Numbered from the stretch's first letter, positions 8,530 to 17,865 are shown. The stretch: DNA of 64,000 nt from Heliobacterium mobile (GCF_009720735.1 NZ_WNKU01000002.1:186001-250000); one strand, 5' to 3'. Notes: generated by a model from the letters alone, not told the origin. Numbers and translations: made by a program.

Positions 8530-10221
8530 TTAATGCTCCTTGAAAAAACAACTGCCTCCGATGAATTCTCGAAGAATGGAGTTGTTGGGGATTTCATCAT
8601 GGTTGACAGGTAGGAAATAATCGAGCAGCGTAAGCAAACGTTGGGCCTCGCCGTAGACTTCTTCGTCAGAATTTACTTGTTGCAATAAGGGTATGGCATA
8701 GCGAGACAAGACGGCCAATTCGTAGACCAAAGCGGAATTAAACATCACATCGGCTTCTTCTTGGAAGGGAAAAATCCACCGTCCTTCGCCCCGGCGAACG
8801 GACGGCCACATTTCTAATGTTCTTTGAGGACTGTGGGAACGGAACTGGAAGTCTCGAACGATACGACGAATACAGCGAGCATCAGTTGTCTTGATATGAT
8901 TCATCGGATTTAGATTCAGTTCGACGAGTGCGCTTACATAAATCTTGAATTTGTTGGAACGATCCACGGCTTGGGTGAGTTTTTCATTAAGACCGTGGAT
9001 TCCTTCAATGATAATGGGTTGATTCAGATCAATGGTCAAGTATTTTCCCCTGTACTCCCGTTCTCCCGTATGAAAATTATAGTAAGGAATTTCTACGTCT
9101 TCGCCTTGAATCAATTGGCTTAAGTGCTTATTGATCAGATCACAATCAACAGCATGGATAGACTCATAGTCTGGTTTTCCGAATTCATCGTGAGGTGTCT
9201 CTGTCCTCGGAAAGAAATAATCATCTGTCGATAACGTTACCGGGTTCATCCCGTTCACACGCAACTGGATCTTTAACCGCTGGGCGAAGGTGGTCTTTCC
9301 GGACGATGACGGTCCAGCGATTAGAATCAACCTGTGTTTTTCCGGTTCTGCAGCAATTTGATCGGCAATCTGGGCAATTTTCTTTTCGTGGAGTGCCTCG
9401 GCAATACGAATAAGTTCGCCTGTTTCCTCTGTCTCGATGTAACGATTGAGATCACAGACGTCAGATACTTTGACGATTTTTGACCACTTGTCTGATTCAC
9501 GAAAGATAAAACTTAATTTCTTTTGTTCTACGTTATCAGGGATACGAAAAGGATCGGATTGATCGGGAAACCGCAACAAAAAACCAGATACGTGATGGAC
9601 TAGCTGATAGGTCGTGATCAGACCCGTGTGGGGAACCAGGATCTCGTCACTAAAATCGATAAATTCTCCACAACTATAGATGTTGACTAAATCCTGTTTG
9701 CGATAACGCAGGATCTTCGCTTGCCCCATCCGATCGGCTTCCGTAAGGAGCCTGATAGCTTCTTCCGGTTTGACGACTCTCCGTTCGATCGGTTCTGCAG
9801 CCCGCACAATATCCCACATACGCTCTCGCAGTCTATCGACCATCTCTGGAGTCAACGTCTGATCGCCGAGCATTTCACCATAAAATCCTTTGTTTAAGGA
9901 GAACTGAATCTCCAACTGCTGATCTGGAAATAGCTCTTTGGCTGCACGCATTAAAATAAAGGTCAAACTCTTCGCATAGACGCGTAGTCCAATCTCGGAA
10001 GACATATCTACCATTTCCACTTGGCAATCCCGAGACGGAACAAACTCGAGGTCTTCTAAGACATTATTGACTCGTACAGCCACAATCGGAGCCGGGTGCT
10101 CTGATTGCAACTCCCAAGCCAAAACTTGTAGGGGTAACCGTCGGTTCCACCAGCGGCAAAAGTCTCCTGTTTTCGGAGTCCGAATCGTCAAACCCAAATA
10201 GGTTGAACAAGCCATCGCCAA
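8530..10221 (-). CDS. Nucleoside (uridine) kinase with N-terminal TGS/ThrRS-like region
   Basis: A 563-residue protein with the fused architecture found in Firmicutes. Residues about 45-200 resemble the TGS and second editing-type domains of threonyl-tRNA synthetase (VRVNNVLEDLEFVPS, NKGFYGEM), followed by a uridine-kinase/phosphoribulokinase domain with Walker A in LIAGPSSSGKTTFAQRL and STDDYFFPR. The kinase part is expected to phosphorylate uridine or a similar nucleoside; the role of the N-terminal part is not established. The start is TTG, nine bases after AAAGGAG. It is followed closely by the amidase gene. Confidence 0.82.
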   Translation of the reverse strand: MAMACSTYLGLTIRTPKTGDFCRWWNRRLPLQVLAWELQSEHPAPIVAVRVNNVLEDLEFVPSRDCQVEMVDMSSEIGLRVYAKSLTFILMRAAKELFPDQQLEIQFSLNKGFYGEMLGDQTLTPEMVDRLRERMWDIVRAAEPIERRVVKPEEAIRLLTEADRMGQAKILRYRKQDLVNIYSCGEFIDFSDEILVPHTGLITTYQLVHHVSGFLLRFPDQSDPFRIPDNVEQKKLSFIFRESDKWSKIVKVSDVCDLNRYIETEETGELIRIAEALHEKKIAQIADQIAAEPEKHRLILIAGPSSSGKTTFAQRLKIQLRVNGMNPVTLSTDDYFFPRTETPHDEFGKPDYESIHAVDCDLINKHLSQLIQGEDVEIPYYNFHTGEREYRGKYLTIDLNQPIIIEGIHGLNEKLTQAVDRSNKFKIYVSALVELNLNPMNHIKTTDARCIRRIVRDFQFRSHSPQRTLEMWPSVRRGEGRWIFPFQEEADVMFNSALVYELAVLSRYAIPLLQQVNSDEEVYGEAQRLLTLLDYFLPVNHDEIPNNSILREFIGGSCFFKEH

Positions 10222-10305
10222 TGAAATCCACTCCTTTAGTTCGACAAAGGAATACCATTTTCATTATAAATGTTTAAGTTTCAATTCGATAGGTACTTCG
10301 GTCCT

Positions 10306-10340
10306 AAAAAAATCAGCCCCGCCGGCATAACCGGCAGGGC
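10306..10340 (-). terminator. Intrinsic terminator after the PilZ gene
   Basis: On the minus strand a GC-rich 10-bp stem (10316-10325 with 10331-10340, one G-T pair) is followed by a run of T. It begins right after the stop codon of the PilZ gene and ends the shape/division operon. Confidence 0.85.
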
Positions 10341-10341
10341 T

Positions 10342-10995
10342 TTAGCGCAATCCTTGGTTCCGCTGTTCCCGTTGTCGCGTAAAAATATACTGAATGATTT
10401 GCTCCTGCTGGCCACGGGAGGGCTGAAGAAATTCCACTCCCAGCAAAAACTGTGCATCCTTACCTTCTCCATCAATAGTGACTCGCTTTACCTGACCTCC
10501 TAGACGCAATGCTTCTCTCCCGATCGGAAGATCGACAAGCACCTTTTCACCGACTTTGATCGGCTCTTTGGAAGCGATACATACACCGCCGCCGGAGATA
10601 TTGCGAATCCACATTTTATTCCAAGGCCAGTCTTTTGGGTCTGTTTCAGGCAGCTGTAAGGCGAATTGGCTCTCCAAAAAAACAGGGAATCGATAAAAGT
10701 TTCGCCGCTGCACTTTGTCTGCCCTGATTGGCTTGGATACGATGATGACGGGCAAAGGTTGGGAACGCCGAGATTGAATTACCGATTGATAGACCCAAAC
10801 GCCATTCTCCGTCGAAAGATAAAATATGACCTGCTCACCTACGTGCAGGGGAATCAATTGACCATCTTTGAACGGAAGAGCGAGAGTCAATGTGTCCTTA
10901 TCCATATCTTCGACTCTGCTTTTGTAATGGCCTGAGTAGATGCTGCCGGAAGGAATAAGAATCTGGATCAGATCGTTAACTTTAAGCTGACTCAC
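10342..10995 (-). CDS. PilZ-domain protein, YcgR-like c-di-GMP effector
   Basis: A 217-residue cytoplasmic protein with a YcgR-like N-terminal half (about residues 1-95) and a C-terminal PilZ domain. The c-di-GMP binding motifs are visible: RRNFYRF (RxxxR) and NISGGGVCI (D/NxSxxG). Such proteins bind cyclic di-GMP and in flagellated bacteria brake the motor; other outputs are possible. The start is GTG at 10995, 13 bases after the stop of rodA, so it is the last gene of the minEDC-rodA region before a strong terminator. No flagellar gene is in the window. Confidence 0.85.
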   Translation of the reverse strand: MSQLKVNDLIQILIPSGSIYSGHYKSRVEDMDKDTLTLALPFKDGQLIPLHVGEQVIFYLSTENGVWVYQSVIQSRRSQPLPVIIVSKPIRADKVQRRNFYRFPVFLESQFALQLPETDPKDWPWNKMWIRNISGGGVCIASKEPIKVGEKVLVDLPIGREALRLGGQVKRVTIDGEGKDAQFLLGVEFLQPSRGQQEQIIQYIFTRQREQRNQGLR

Positions 10996-11008
10996 GCCTC
11001 GTCCACCT

Positions 11009-12133
11009 CTAAAACGTTATAGACTGCCTGCGCAAACAGACGTTGAGAAGCAATCCTATACAAGTCATGTTTGTTATCATGGCGGAGCCGCCATAGCTGA
11101 CAAAGGGCAAGGGGATTCCGGTAACGGGCATAATCCCCGTTGTCATTCCTACGTTTACAAGCACTTGGAAGAGCCACATGGAAACAATACCGGTAACAAC
11201 AAGCGTTCCGTAGGTATCACGGGCGTCCAAGGCAATTTTGATGCCCCGAAGAATCATCATTAGAAAGAGAGCCAACAGGCTGACAGAACCGATAAAGCCC
11301 AATTCCTCACCAATGACAGAGAAGATGAAGTCGGTGTGGTGTTCTGGCAAAAAGTTTAACTGGGCTTGACTCCCTTGGAACAACCCCTTACCGAACAGAC
11401 CACCGGAACCAATCGCAATGAGCGATTGCCGTATATGGTATCCGCTTTTTAAGGGATCGATATCGGGATCTAAGAAGATGATCAACCGTTTGATCTGGTA
11501 ATCTTGTAAGGGTAACCACCAGCCCCAGGTCATATGGCCGTAAATGGCAAATATGGCCACAGCCAGACTGCCGAAAGTCAACAAGCCCATAATCTTTTTA
11601 TTGGCACCTGCGATCATCATCATCCCTAGCATGATGGCGAGAAAGACAAGAGAAGTACCTAAGTCAGGTTGTTTTAGGATCAGCAACATCGGAACAGCGA
11701 TGTAAATAAAACAAGGAAGCAAATCCTTCAGAGTATCTAGTCTTCCTTGCCGTGTTGTCAAAAAATCGGCAAATCCAACAATGATAAACAACTTGGCAAA
11801 TTCGGAAGGCTGAAACTGAAAACCGGCGACGTTAATCCAACGGTGGGCTCCGTTTACGTTTACACCGACTAGAATAACGCTCAATAAGATGACCAGATTA
11901 AACCCGTAGATGTACCAGGAATAGCGTGCAAAAGTCTGATAGCGAAAAAACAAGGAGATGCCGATAATCACTAATCCCGTAAAAATCCAGAGGGTCTGTT
12001 TGATTACGAAATCTAACGGTTCGGCTCCTACATTCGCAGATGCACTTCTCATGACGACCAGACTGAATGCCAACAGGAGAACCACGACTGCTGCCAAGGT
12101 ATAGTCCAAATTTCGGATGAGTTTTCGGTGCAA
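11009..12133 (-). CDS. rodA: Rod-shape SEDS glycosyltransferase RodA
   Basis: A 374-residue SEDS-family membrane protein with about ten hydrophobic segments. Family signatures include INVAGFQFQPSEFAKL, KQPDLGTSLVFLAIM and the C-terminal GIMPVTGIPLPFVSYGGSAM. RodA polymerises peptidoglycan glycan strands with a class B PBP in the elongation machinery; pbp2 and mreBCD are encoded just upstream. I chose the TTG at 12133, seven bases after GGAGG, giving MHRKLIRNLDYT; the longer ORF to 12166 lacks a ribosome-binding site and would include the Shine-Dalgarno sequence. Confidence 0.9.
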   Translation of the reverse strand: MHRKLIRNLDYTLAAVVVLLLAFSLVVMRSASANVGAEPLDFVIKQTLWIFTGLVIIGISLFFRYQTFARYSWYIYGFNLVILLSVILVGVNVNGAHRWINVAGFQFQPSEFAKLFIIVGFADFLTTRQGRLDTLKDLLPCFIYIAVPMLLILKQPDLGTSLVFLAIMLGMMMIAGANKKIMGLLTFGSLAVAIFAIYGHMTWGWWLPLQDYQIKRLIIFLDPDIDPLKSGYHIRQSLIAIGSGGLFGKGLFQGSQAQLNFLPEHHTDFIFSVIGEELGFIGSVSLLALFLMMILRGIKIALDARDTYGTLVVTGIVSMWLFQVLVNVGMTTGIMPVTGIPLPFVSYGGSAMITNMTCIGLLLNVCLRRQSITF

Positions 12134-12201
12134 CGGTGTTCCTCCTAACCTCCTTTGAATTGGCATACCTTAATCAATTATAGGGGATCCTAGAAAAGAT
12201 G

Positions 12202-12226
12202 AAAAGCCCCTCATTCATAGAGGGGC
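12202..12226 (-). terminator. Possible intrinsic terminator after minE
   Basis: The minus strand has a GCCCCTC/GAGGGGC stem (12206-12212 with 12220-12226) followed by four T residues. The short T-run suggests incomplete termination between minE and rodA. Confidence 0.6.
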
Positions 12227-12247
12227 CAGAACCATCAAAACTAAACA

Positions 12248-12532
12248 TTATCGAGGAACGTTTCGACGCTTCAATCCCAGAACAGGAATGTTGGCAACTA
12301 AAGCAACGGAACTATCCTCATTGTTCAAATTAACTTCCAGTGATCTTTCATCGATTTCCATATAATTCGAGATGACCCGGATGAGGTCTTCTTTGAGGGC
12401 TTCAATGATCTCGGGAGAAACACTGCTGCGGTCATGTACCAGAACTAATCGCAGGCGTTCTTTTGCTATGTTCTTGCTATTATTGGAGTTTTCCCGGCTA
12501 AACATGCGGTTGAGAAAGTCCAGCACCGCCAT
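12248..12532 (-). CDS. minE: Cell division topological factor MinE
   Basis: A 94-residue protein with the MinE layout: an N-terminal amphipathic and MinD-contact segment (LDFLNRMFSR, KERLRLVLVHDRS) and a C-terminal dimerisation part (LKEDLIRVISNYMEID, VALVANIPV). MinE drives MinCD off the membrane at midcell so that the division ring forms there. It is last in a minC-minD-minE order, 33 bases after minD. The presence of MinE, rather than only DivIVA, suggests pole-to-pole Min oscillation. Confidence 0.92.
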   Translation of the reverse strand: MAVLDFLNRMFSRENSNNSKNIAKERLRLVLVHDRSSVSPEIIEALKEDLIRVISNYMEIDERSLEVNLNNEDSSVALVANIPVLGLKRRNVPR

Positions 12533-12565
12533 GGGCCCTCTGCCCCCTTTCCTTTCAAAACCCTA

Positions 12566-13369
12566 TTATCGGCCCATGCCAAAGATCTTGCGCACTTTGT
12601 CAAATAGCCCTTCAGAGACTTCCAGGTTCATCAAAGGCACATCAGCACCGGTAAGACGGCGGGTGATGTTGCGATAAGCTTGACCTGCCCGTGAGTTATC
12701 ATCGAGGACTGCTGGTTCACCCTTGTTCGTCGATATGACGATGGTATCATCTTCCGGCACTACACCGATTACGTCGATGGCAAGGATGTCGACCATATCC
12801 TCAATCGACATCATATCACCTTGTTTCACCATGGCCGGACGGAGGCGGTTGATGATTAAACGGGGATTGCGTAGTCCACCTGCTTCCAATAAGCCGATGA
12901 TCCGGTCAGCATCTCGAATCGCCGAAACTTCTGGAGTCGTTACGACGATGGCTTTTTCCGCACCGGCGATGGCATTTTTAAATCCTTGTTCGATGCCAGC
13001 CGGACAGTCTATCAAAACAAAGTCAAACTCTTTTCTCAAATCTTCACAGAGTTTTTGCATCTGAGCCTGGTTGACGGCGGTCTTATCTTTCGTCTGTGCT
13101 GCCGGCAGTAGGTTCAGCCGTCCGTCGGGAAACCGCTTGTCCTTGATCAACGCTTTTGAATAAGAGACTTGTCCGCTAGTCACATCGACGATGTCATAGA
13201 CAATTCGGTTTTCAAGACCCATGACCACATCGAGGTTGCGTAACCCGATATCCGTGTCGACTAAAACGACCTTATATCCGAGGGAAGCCAATCCGGTTCC
13301 AATGTTCGCCGTTGTCGTAGTTTTACCGACGCCGCCTTTGCCCGAGGTGATGACCATTACTTCACCCAT
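12566..13369 (-). CDS. minD: Septum site-determining ATPase MinD
   Basis: A 267-residue deviant Walker A ATPase (MVITSGKGGVGKTTTTANIG) with switch residues in LVDTDIGLRNLD and IDCPAGIEQGFKNA, and a short C-terminal amphipathic helix (LFDKVRKIFG) that is the membrane-targeting sequence. MinD recruits MinC to the membrane to inhibit FtsZ. I chose the ATG at 13369, seven bases after GGAGG; the ORF to 13429 would add 20 unrelated residues and overlap minC. It sits between minC and minE. Confidence 0.95.
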   Translation of the reverse strand: MGEVMVITSGKGGVGKTTTTANIGTGLASLGYKVVLVDTDIGLRNLDVVMGLENRIVYDIVDVTSGQVSYSKALIKDKRFPDGRLNLLPAAQTKDKTAVNQAQMQKLCEDLRKEFDFVLIDCPAGIEQGFKNAIAGAEKAIVVTTPEVSAIRDADRIIGLLEAGGLRNPRLIINRLRPAMVKQGDMMSIEDMVDILAIDVIGVVPEDDTIVISTNKGEPAVLDDNSRAGQAYRNITRRLTGADVPLMNLEVSEGLFDKVRKIFGMGR

Positions 13370-13382
13370 TTGAGTTCCTCCC

Positions 13383-14246
13383 TTATGCGTCTTTGCCAAA
13401 AGATTTGCTACCATAGTGATATCGCTCAATTGTCACCATGCCGTCCCGGATGCGGCCGATTTCCGGATGGTCCGGTCCGTCATCGTCTTCATCGGGCGGA
13501 CGGGTAATATGGTTGGCGATGCGCAGTTGAGTGGGACGAAGCCGATAGGCGGTCACCACTGCATCCAAGCTGCCCAAGGCACCAGCATGCGCTACACCTC
13601 GAAAAACACCCATGACAATAATGTTTCCACCGGCGATCACTTCGGCCCCCGGATTGACATCCCCTAAAATAACTACGTTTCCAGGGTAACGCACCGTTTG
13701 CCCCGAACGCAAAGTCCGTTGGATCAGCAAGGTTTGTTCATCACCGCCGAGTGTGATGATAGGCGCTTCATTTTCGGCCCCGTCATCGGTTGCTGCCGTC
13801 GATAAGGAAGATGGAGGCGCTTCGGTAGTTGCAGGCTCGAAGGAAACGATAGATTCTTTGGGTTCGAACTTGCTGCTTTCACCAGCGGGTTCGGGACGTT
13901 CGCTTGATTCGTAGAGGTGATTCGCAATTTGATAGATGCGTTCTCGATTTCCTTTCATAGTTGCCCCCTCCCCCTCGTCATTGTTTCCTTCGGAATCAGA
14001 CCAGGATGTAATGCCTCGCAATATAAGCCCGTATGACGGGAAGAGGATTCGAAGTCGTTCGATTTGTTCCTCTGACAATTTGCGTGAACCCACGTCTACA
14101 TTCACATGAGCGCCGACGAGAAAACAATCGGCTGACGCAAGCTTCTGCTCGATGGCAACAACCAAGTCGGAAAAATCGCACTGCGAGTCCAGATAAAAGG
14201 TAAGCCCGTCTTTTGAACCTTTAATCACGATATCTGCTTTCTTCAT
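13383..14246 (-). CDS. minC: Septum formation inhibitor MinC
   Basis: A 287-residue protein with the two MinC domains. The N-terminal FtsZ-inhibiting domain is at about residues 1-105; an acidic, Ser/Pro-rich linker follows; the C-terminal beta-helix begins near residue 170 (LIQRTLRSGQTVRYPGNVV, DVNPGAEVIAGGNIIVMG, VFRGVAHAGA). It blocks FtsZ assembly at the poles with MinD. The linker is longer than in E. coli, so the protein exceeds the usual 220-230 residues. The C-terminal tail (PPDEDDDGPDHPEIGR) is unusually acidic. It starts the minCDE set, 13 bases before minD. Confidence 0.93.
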   Translation of the reverse strand: MKKADIVIKGSKDGLTFYLDSQCDFSDLVVAIEQKLASADCFLVGAHVNVDVGSRKLSEEQIERLRILFPSYGLILRGITSWSDSEGNNDEGEGATMKGNRERIYQIANHLYESSERPEPAGESSKFEPKESIVSFEPATTEAPPSSLSTAATDDGAENEAPIITLGGDEQTLLIQRTLRSGQTVRYPGNVVILGDVNPGAEVIAGGNIIVMGVFRGVAHAGALGSLDAVVTAYRLRPTQLRIANHITRPPDEDDDGPDHPEIGRIRDGMVTIERYHYGSKSFGKDA

Positions 14247-14342
14247 TGCGTCATCCTCAGCCCTTCAGCCGATTTCCATAACTTTACCATTTTAATTCAA
14301 CAATAAATTCTACGCTTCGCGGGGAATTCCTTCAAAGAAAAA

Positions 14343-14370
14343 CAAAAAAACGAGGAGAAGCTCCTCGTTT
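14343..14370 (-). terminator. Intrinsic terminator after pbp2
   Basis: The minus strand has an AAACGAGGAG/CTCCTCGTTT stem (14348-14357 with 14361-14370) running straight into a T-run. It separates mreBCD-pbp2 from minCDE. Confidence 0.8.
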
Positions 14371-14371
14371 C

Positions 14372-16492
14372 TTATTCTTCGACATGTCCGGCAGGCACCA
14401 GAGCGCCAGAAGCAGACGGCTTTAAACCGAAGTACTGTTCAAAAGCGGCCCGGGCGACAACACCCGCTGAGGATCCGCCATGATAACCATACTCGATGAC
14501 GCCGGCAAAGGCGATTTCCGGGTTGTCAAAAGGTGCGAAGGCGACGAAGACGCCGTGATAATCTTTTTCTTTATTGTCCCCGGCTCGGCCCGTCTCGGCA
14601 GTTCCGGTTTTGGCGGCCACTTGGAAAGGGAAGTCCTGGAACAAGTAGTTGGCTGTTCCTCCTTCGTCAGCAACAGCATGCATGGCCTTTCGGACCAAAG
14701 CAATATTCTCCGGACTGACAGAGACTTGATTGATGACGGTAGGATTGAACTGTTGAACGATCTGTTTGTCAGGCGACTCAATGTGATCGACCAAGTAAGG
14801 CTGATAGCGTGTACCACCGTTGGCTAACGTGGCGATGTAGTTGCCCAATTGCAGTATGGTGTACTGGTTTCGTCCCTGTCCAATTGAGGTGTTGTACGTT
14901 TCGTAAGCTTGCCAGTAGGGCCAATAATTCATATCACTCTTATAGTCCCGTTCAATGGTCTTCCGCATCTGGCTGTCTTTTTTCTGTATTTTTTGCTTTT
15001 CTTCTTCAGTCTGGGCATTGTTTAATTGTTCCTGTGTTTGCTTTTCTAATTCCCGGATACGAGCTTGATAGCGGTTATTCGCATAGGAGCTTCCCCAGGC
15101 TCTTTTCCAGTCTCTTCCTGGAAGCAATCCTTCTTCTTCGCCCGGAAGAGCGATGCCCGTCTCCTGACCAAGACCAAATTCTCGTGCAACCTGATTGATA
15201 TAGTCGATACCGGCCCGTCGTCCCATCTCCTGAAAATAGACGTTACAGGACTTCGCTAAGGCATCGTTTAAATCGACCGATCCATGGACCTGCCAGCATT
15301 TGATATTCGGCTTTTCCCAATAAGCGCCTGTACAGGTGATGTGTTCATGAGGGTCAAGCTTCCCCGCTTCAAGTGCAGCCATGGCTGTGATCGGTTTAAA
15401 GGTGGAGCCCGGCGGATAAGCGGCTTGAATCGTCCGATTGATATGGGCGGGAGGGTCAGAGCGGAAATAATAATCGGCCATGGACTGATCCATGACGCCA
15501 ATGAAATCATTTGGGTCGAGATTAGGTCGGGAAACCATACCCAGGATGGCCCCAGTCTTCACGTTGATGGCTACGGCGGCGCCTGCCTTCGCTTTTGGAT
15601 TTTCCCGTTGCAACTGGGTAAGCGTCTTGTCCATGCTATCTTCCATAGCTTTTTGGACTTTCGCATCGATCGTCAAGACGAGCCGGTTTCCGGGAATCGG
15701 GTCTTGCGTGAACAAGTTCCGGATAGGCCGGTTAGTCCGGTTAACTTCCACCTGCTGGTAGCCATCCTCGCCTCTCAGATAGGACTCATAGGCTTTCTCT
15801 AAACCGAATTTACCAATCATATCGTTCAGATCGTATTTCTGGTCCGTTTTTTGTTCTGATAAGCGTTTTAGTTCGTCTTCGCTGATCTCCCGAACATACC
15901 CCAGCATGTGACCAGCGATTCGGGTGCCTTCATAGGGCGGATAAGAACGAACTGGGCCTTTTTCCACAACGAGACCTGGAAGGTCAGCCCGTCGCTCCTC
16001 CAACATAGCCACCTCGGTCTCGCTCAAACCAGACTTGATTAAAATGGGTTCGTAGAGTCGAAACTTTTGGTTATTGATCAGGTTCTTAATGTAATCGGGC
16101 GTAATCTTCGGATCGTTGGCACCCAGAATCTGAGCGATCCTTTCGATGACGCCATTCATATCAGTATTTTGTAAACCCAAATAAGTAACATAAGCATTGT
16201 ATACCGGTATAGAAGTAGCTAAGGTGATACCGTTTCGATCGACAATATCGCCCCGCATTGCCGGAATCGGCAGCAGTTTGATCCGGTTTTCCTCGGACGT
16301 AGTGGTGTACTGATCGGATGCGATAAATTGAAGGTAGACTAAGCGAGATGCAAGCACCACGAAAACAAGGACAGTCAATATAGAAAAAAAACGAAAGATC
16401 GATTCCAGGTCTTTTCTGCGTTTTGCCGCAGGCGGATCGTTATTTAAGTCGCTCCCAAATTTCCCTGTTAAATCGCCTAATTCGACGCTCAT
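14372..16492 (-). CDS. mrdA: Penicillin-binding protein 2 (elongation transpeptidase)
   Basis: A 706-residue class B PBP: an N-terminal membrane anchor (FRFFSILTVLVFVVLASRLV), a PBP dimer domain (about 60-240) and a transpeptidase domain with PGSTFKP (SxxK), KSCNVY (SxN) and AAKTGTAE (KTG). It crosslinks peptidoglycan during elongation with RodA and MreBCD. The ATG at 16492 overlaps the mreD stop as ATGA; the longer ORF to 16519 lies inside mreD. Between the SxN and KTG motifs there is a charged, coiled-coil-like insert of roughly 60 residues (IRELEKQTQEQLNNAQ and following), unusual for the family in general. Confidence 0.93.
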   Translation of the reverse strand: MSVELGDLTGKFGSDLNNDPPAAKRRKDLESIFRFFSILTVLVFVVLASRLVYLQFIASDQYTTTSEENRIKLLPIPAMRGDIVDRNGITLATSIPVYNAYVTYLGLQNTDMNGVIERIAQILGANDPKITPDYIKNLINNQKFRLYEPILIKSGLSETEVAMLEERRADLPGLVVEKGPVRSYPPYEGTRIAGHMLGYVREISEDELKRLSEQKTDQKYDLNDMIGKFGLEKAYESYLRGEDGYQQVEVNRTNRPIRNLFTQDPIPGNRLVLTIDAKVQKAMEDSMDKTLTQLQRENPKAKAGAAVAINVKTGAILGMVSRPNLDPNDFIGVMDQSMADYYFRSDPPAHINRTIQAAYPPGSTFKPITAMAALEAGKLDPHEHITCTGAYWEKPNIKCWQVHGSVDLNDALAKSCNVYFQEMGRRAGIDYINQVAREFGLGQETGIALPGEEEGLLPGRDWKRAWGSSYANNRYQARIRELEKQTQEQLNNAQTEEEKQKIQKKDSQMRKTIERDYKSDMNYWPYWQAYETYNTSIGQGRNQYTILQLGNYIATLANGGTRYQPYLVDHIESPDKQIVQQFNPTVINQVSVSPENIALVRKAMHAVADEGGTANYLFQDFPFQVAAKTGTAETGRAGDNKEKDYHGVFVAFAPFDNPEIAFAGVIEYGYHGGSSAGVVARAAFEQYFGLKPSASGALVPAGHVEE

Positions 16493-16992
16493 GATCCCAC
16501 CTCTTCCTTGGGCAGCCATCCTTGATCAGCGGCCCGGTAAAAGAGGCCGTATAACAAGGGGACTGCTGCTGTGTTGTATAGAGTCTGGATCAAAAGGGTC
16601 ATAAAAAAATTGACCACCGTCAAGCGCAATCCTGCAAATGTCCCCAACAGAAAGGCCAAACCGTTGAAAAGTAGCGTGCCCACGAGAACACTTCCCAAGG
16701 GGACAATCAAATTGTCCTTGTAGAGACGGCCTTCAATCAAACCGGCGGCGAATCCGATGGCTGCCATGGAAAGCCCATTGAGTCCAATGTATCTTCCTGC
16801 CATTAGATCCAGTAACAGTCCAGCCAGCACGCCAAAAAGGCCACCAAAACGGGAGCCGTTCATGATACCCACGAAGATCACCTGGATCAGCACCAAATGA
16901 AGAACAACGCCGCCGATGGACAGGTGATTTAACAAGGTGGTCTGAAGAACAACATTGATCACCGTCAGGAGAGCTAAGATTACAAATCGCAC
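16489..16992 (-). CDS. mreD: Rod shape-determining membrane protein MreD
   Basis: A 167-residue, very hydrophobic protein with five or six membrane helices, typical of MreD in length and position. Sequence similarity within the family is low; the call rests on GGLFGVLAGLLLDLMAGR, which is a family hallmark, and on the order mreB-mreC-mreD-pbp2. It links the MreB filament and MreC to the wall-synthesis enzymes. The gene starts one base after the mreC stop and its own stop overlaps the pbp2 start. Confidence 0.92.
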   Translation of the reverse strand: MRFVILALLTVINVVLQTTLLNHLSIGGVVLHLVLIQVIFVGIMNGSRFGGLFGVLAGLLLDLMAGRYIGLNGLSMAAIGFAAGLIEGRLYKDNLIVPLGSVLVGTLLFNGLAFLLGTFAGLRLTVVNFFMTLLIQTLYNTAAVPLLYGLFYRAADQGWLPKEEVGS

Positions 16993-17835
16993 CTAATCTC
17001 CCTCCTGGTGAATGACCTTTTGAATGATGAAGACCTCTTCGAGCCGTTGAAAATCAACAGCCGTTCGCAAACTGGCCCGTTTCGTCAATCCATTCGGTTC
17101 CGGTTCAATGCCGACTACATATCCAACGGGAAGTCCTTTCGGATATAATGTGCCCAATCCCGAGGTGAGAACCAGTTGTCCTTCTTGGACTGCAGAATCA
17201 CGACGTAAGTGAACCATCTGGAGCAATCCCGAGCCATCGGCCTTCGTTTCCACAATACCCGGTTCGCGACTTGTCTGCAACATGCCGGGGACAGGACCTT
17301 CCCGGTCGATGATCAGCAAAACCTGACAGGAATGGGATGTAACCGATGTGACATGACCGATCAACCCATCATTGTTGATGACGACCATATCTTTAGTGAT
17401 GCCGTCGGCAGAGCCCCGATCCAGCGTCAACGAATGGAACCAAGTATTGGGATCCCGGGCAATCACCCGGGCAGAGAGCAGTTGATAATTCCCCTGTTTC
17501 TCTTCTTTAAACTGTAACAACTCTTTTAGCCTTAGGTTCTCCAGTTGATACTGCCGGAGGAGTCCCTTTTCCCGCTGAAGATCGCCGTTTTCGCGGAGAA
17601 GTTTTTCGTTTTCCTCCTGGACTTGCTTATAGTTGACGACTGCCTGGCCGATGGAACCGGTTTCCCGGGTAACGAATGAAACACTCGCTTGTAAGGGCGC
17701 CAAAATGGCTTGAATCGAACGCTCCGCCCATGTCGTATCTCCCCGGTCGCCACTCGTTATGCGAAGAAGTCCCAGGCCGGCCGCTACGCCTAAACCGATC
17801 ACAAGAAGGGTACTCCTAAATCTTGTTCGGGCCAA
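16993..17835 (-). CDS. mreC: Rod shape-determining protein MreC
   Basis: A 280-residue protein with an N-terminal membrane helix (STLLVIGLGVAAGLGLL), a coiled coil at about residues 65-110 (YKQVQEENEKLLRENGDL) and a C-terminal beta-rich domain (VIARDPNTWFHSLTLDRGS, DGLIGHVTSV, VLTSGLGTLYPKGLPVG) characteristic of MreC. It forms the extracytoplasmic scaffold of the elongation machinery. It abuts mreD and follows mreB after a 30-base gap. Confidence 0.95.
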   Translation of the reverse strand: MARTRFRSTLLVIGLGVAAGLGLLRITSGDRGDTTWAERSIQAILAPLQASVSFVTRETGSIGQAVVNYKQVQEENEKLLRENGDLQREKGLLRQYQLENLRLKELLQFKEEKQGNYQLLSARVIARDPNTWFHSLTLDRGSADGITKDMVVINNDGLIGHVTSVTSHSCQVLLIIDREGPVPGMLQTSREPGIVETKADGSGLLQMVHLRRDSAVQEGQLVLTSGLGTLYPKGLPVGYVVGIEPEPNGLTKRASLRTAVDFQRLEEVFIIQKVIHQEGD

Positions 17836-17865
17836 CGGGCTTCCTCCTTAATCTGTCTCTCTACA

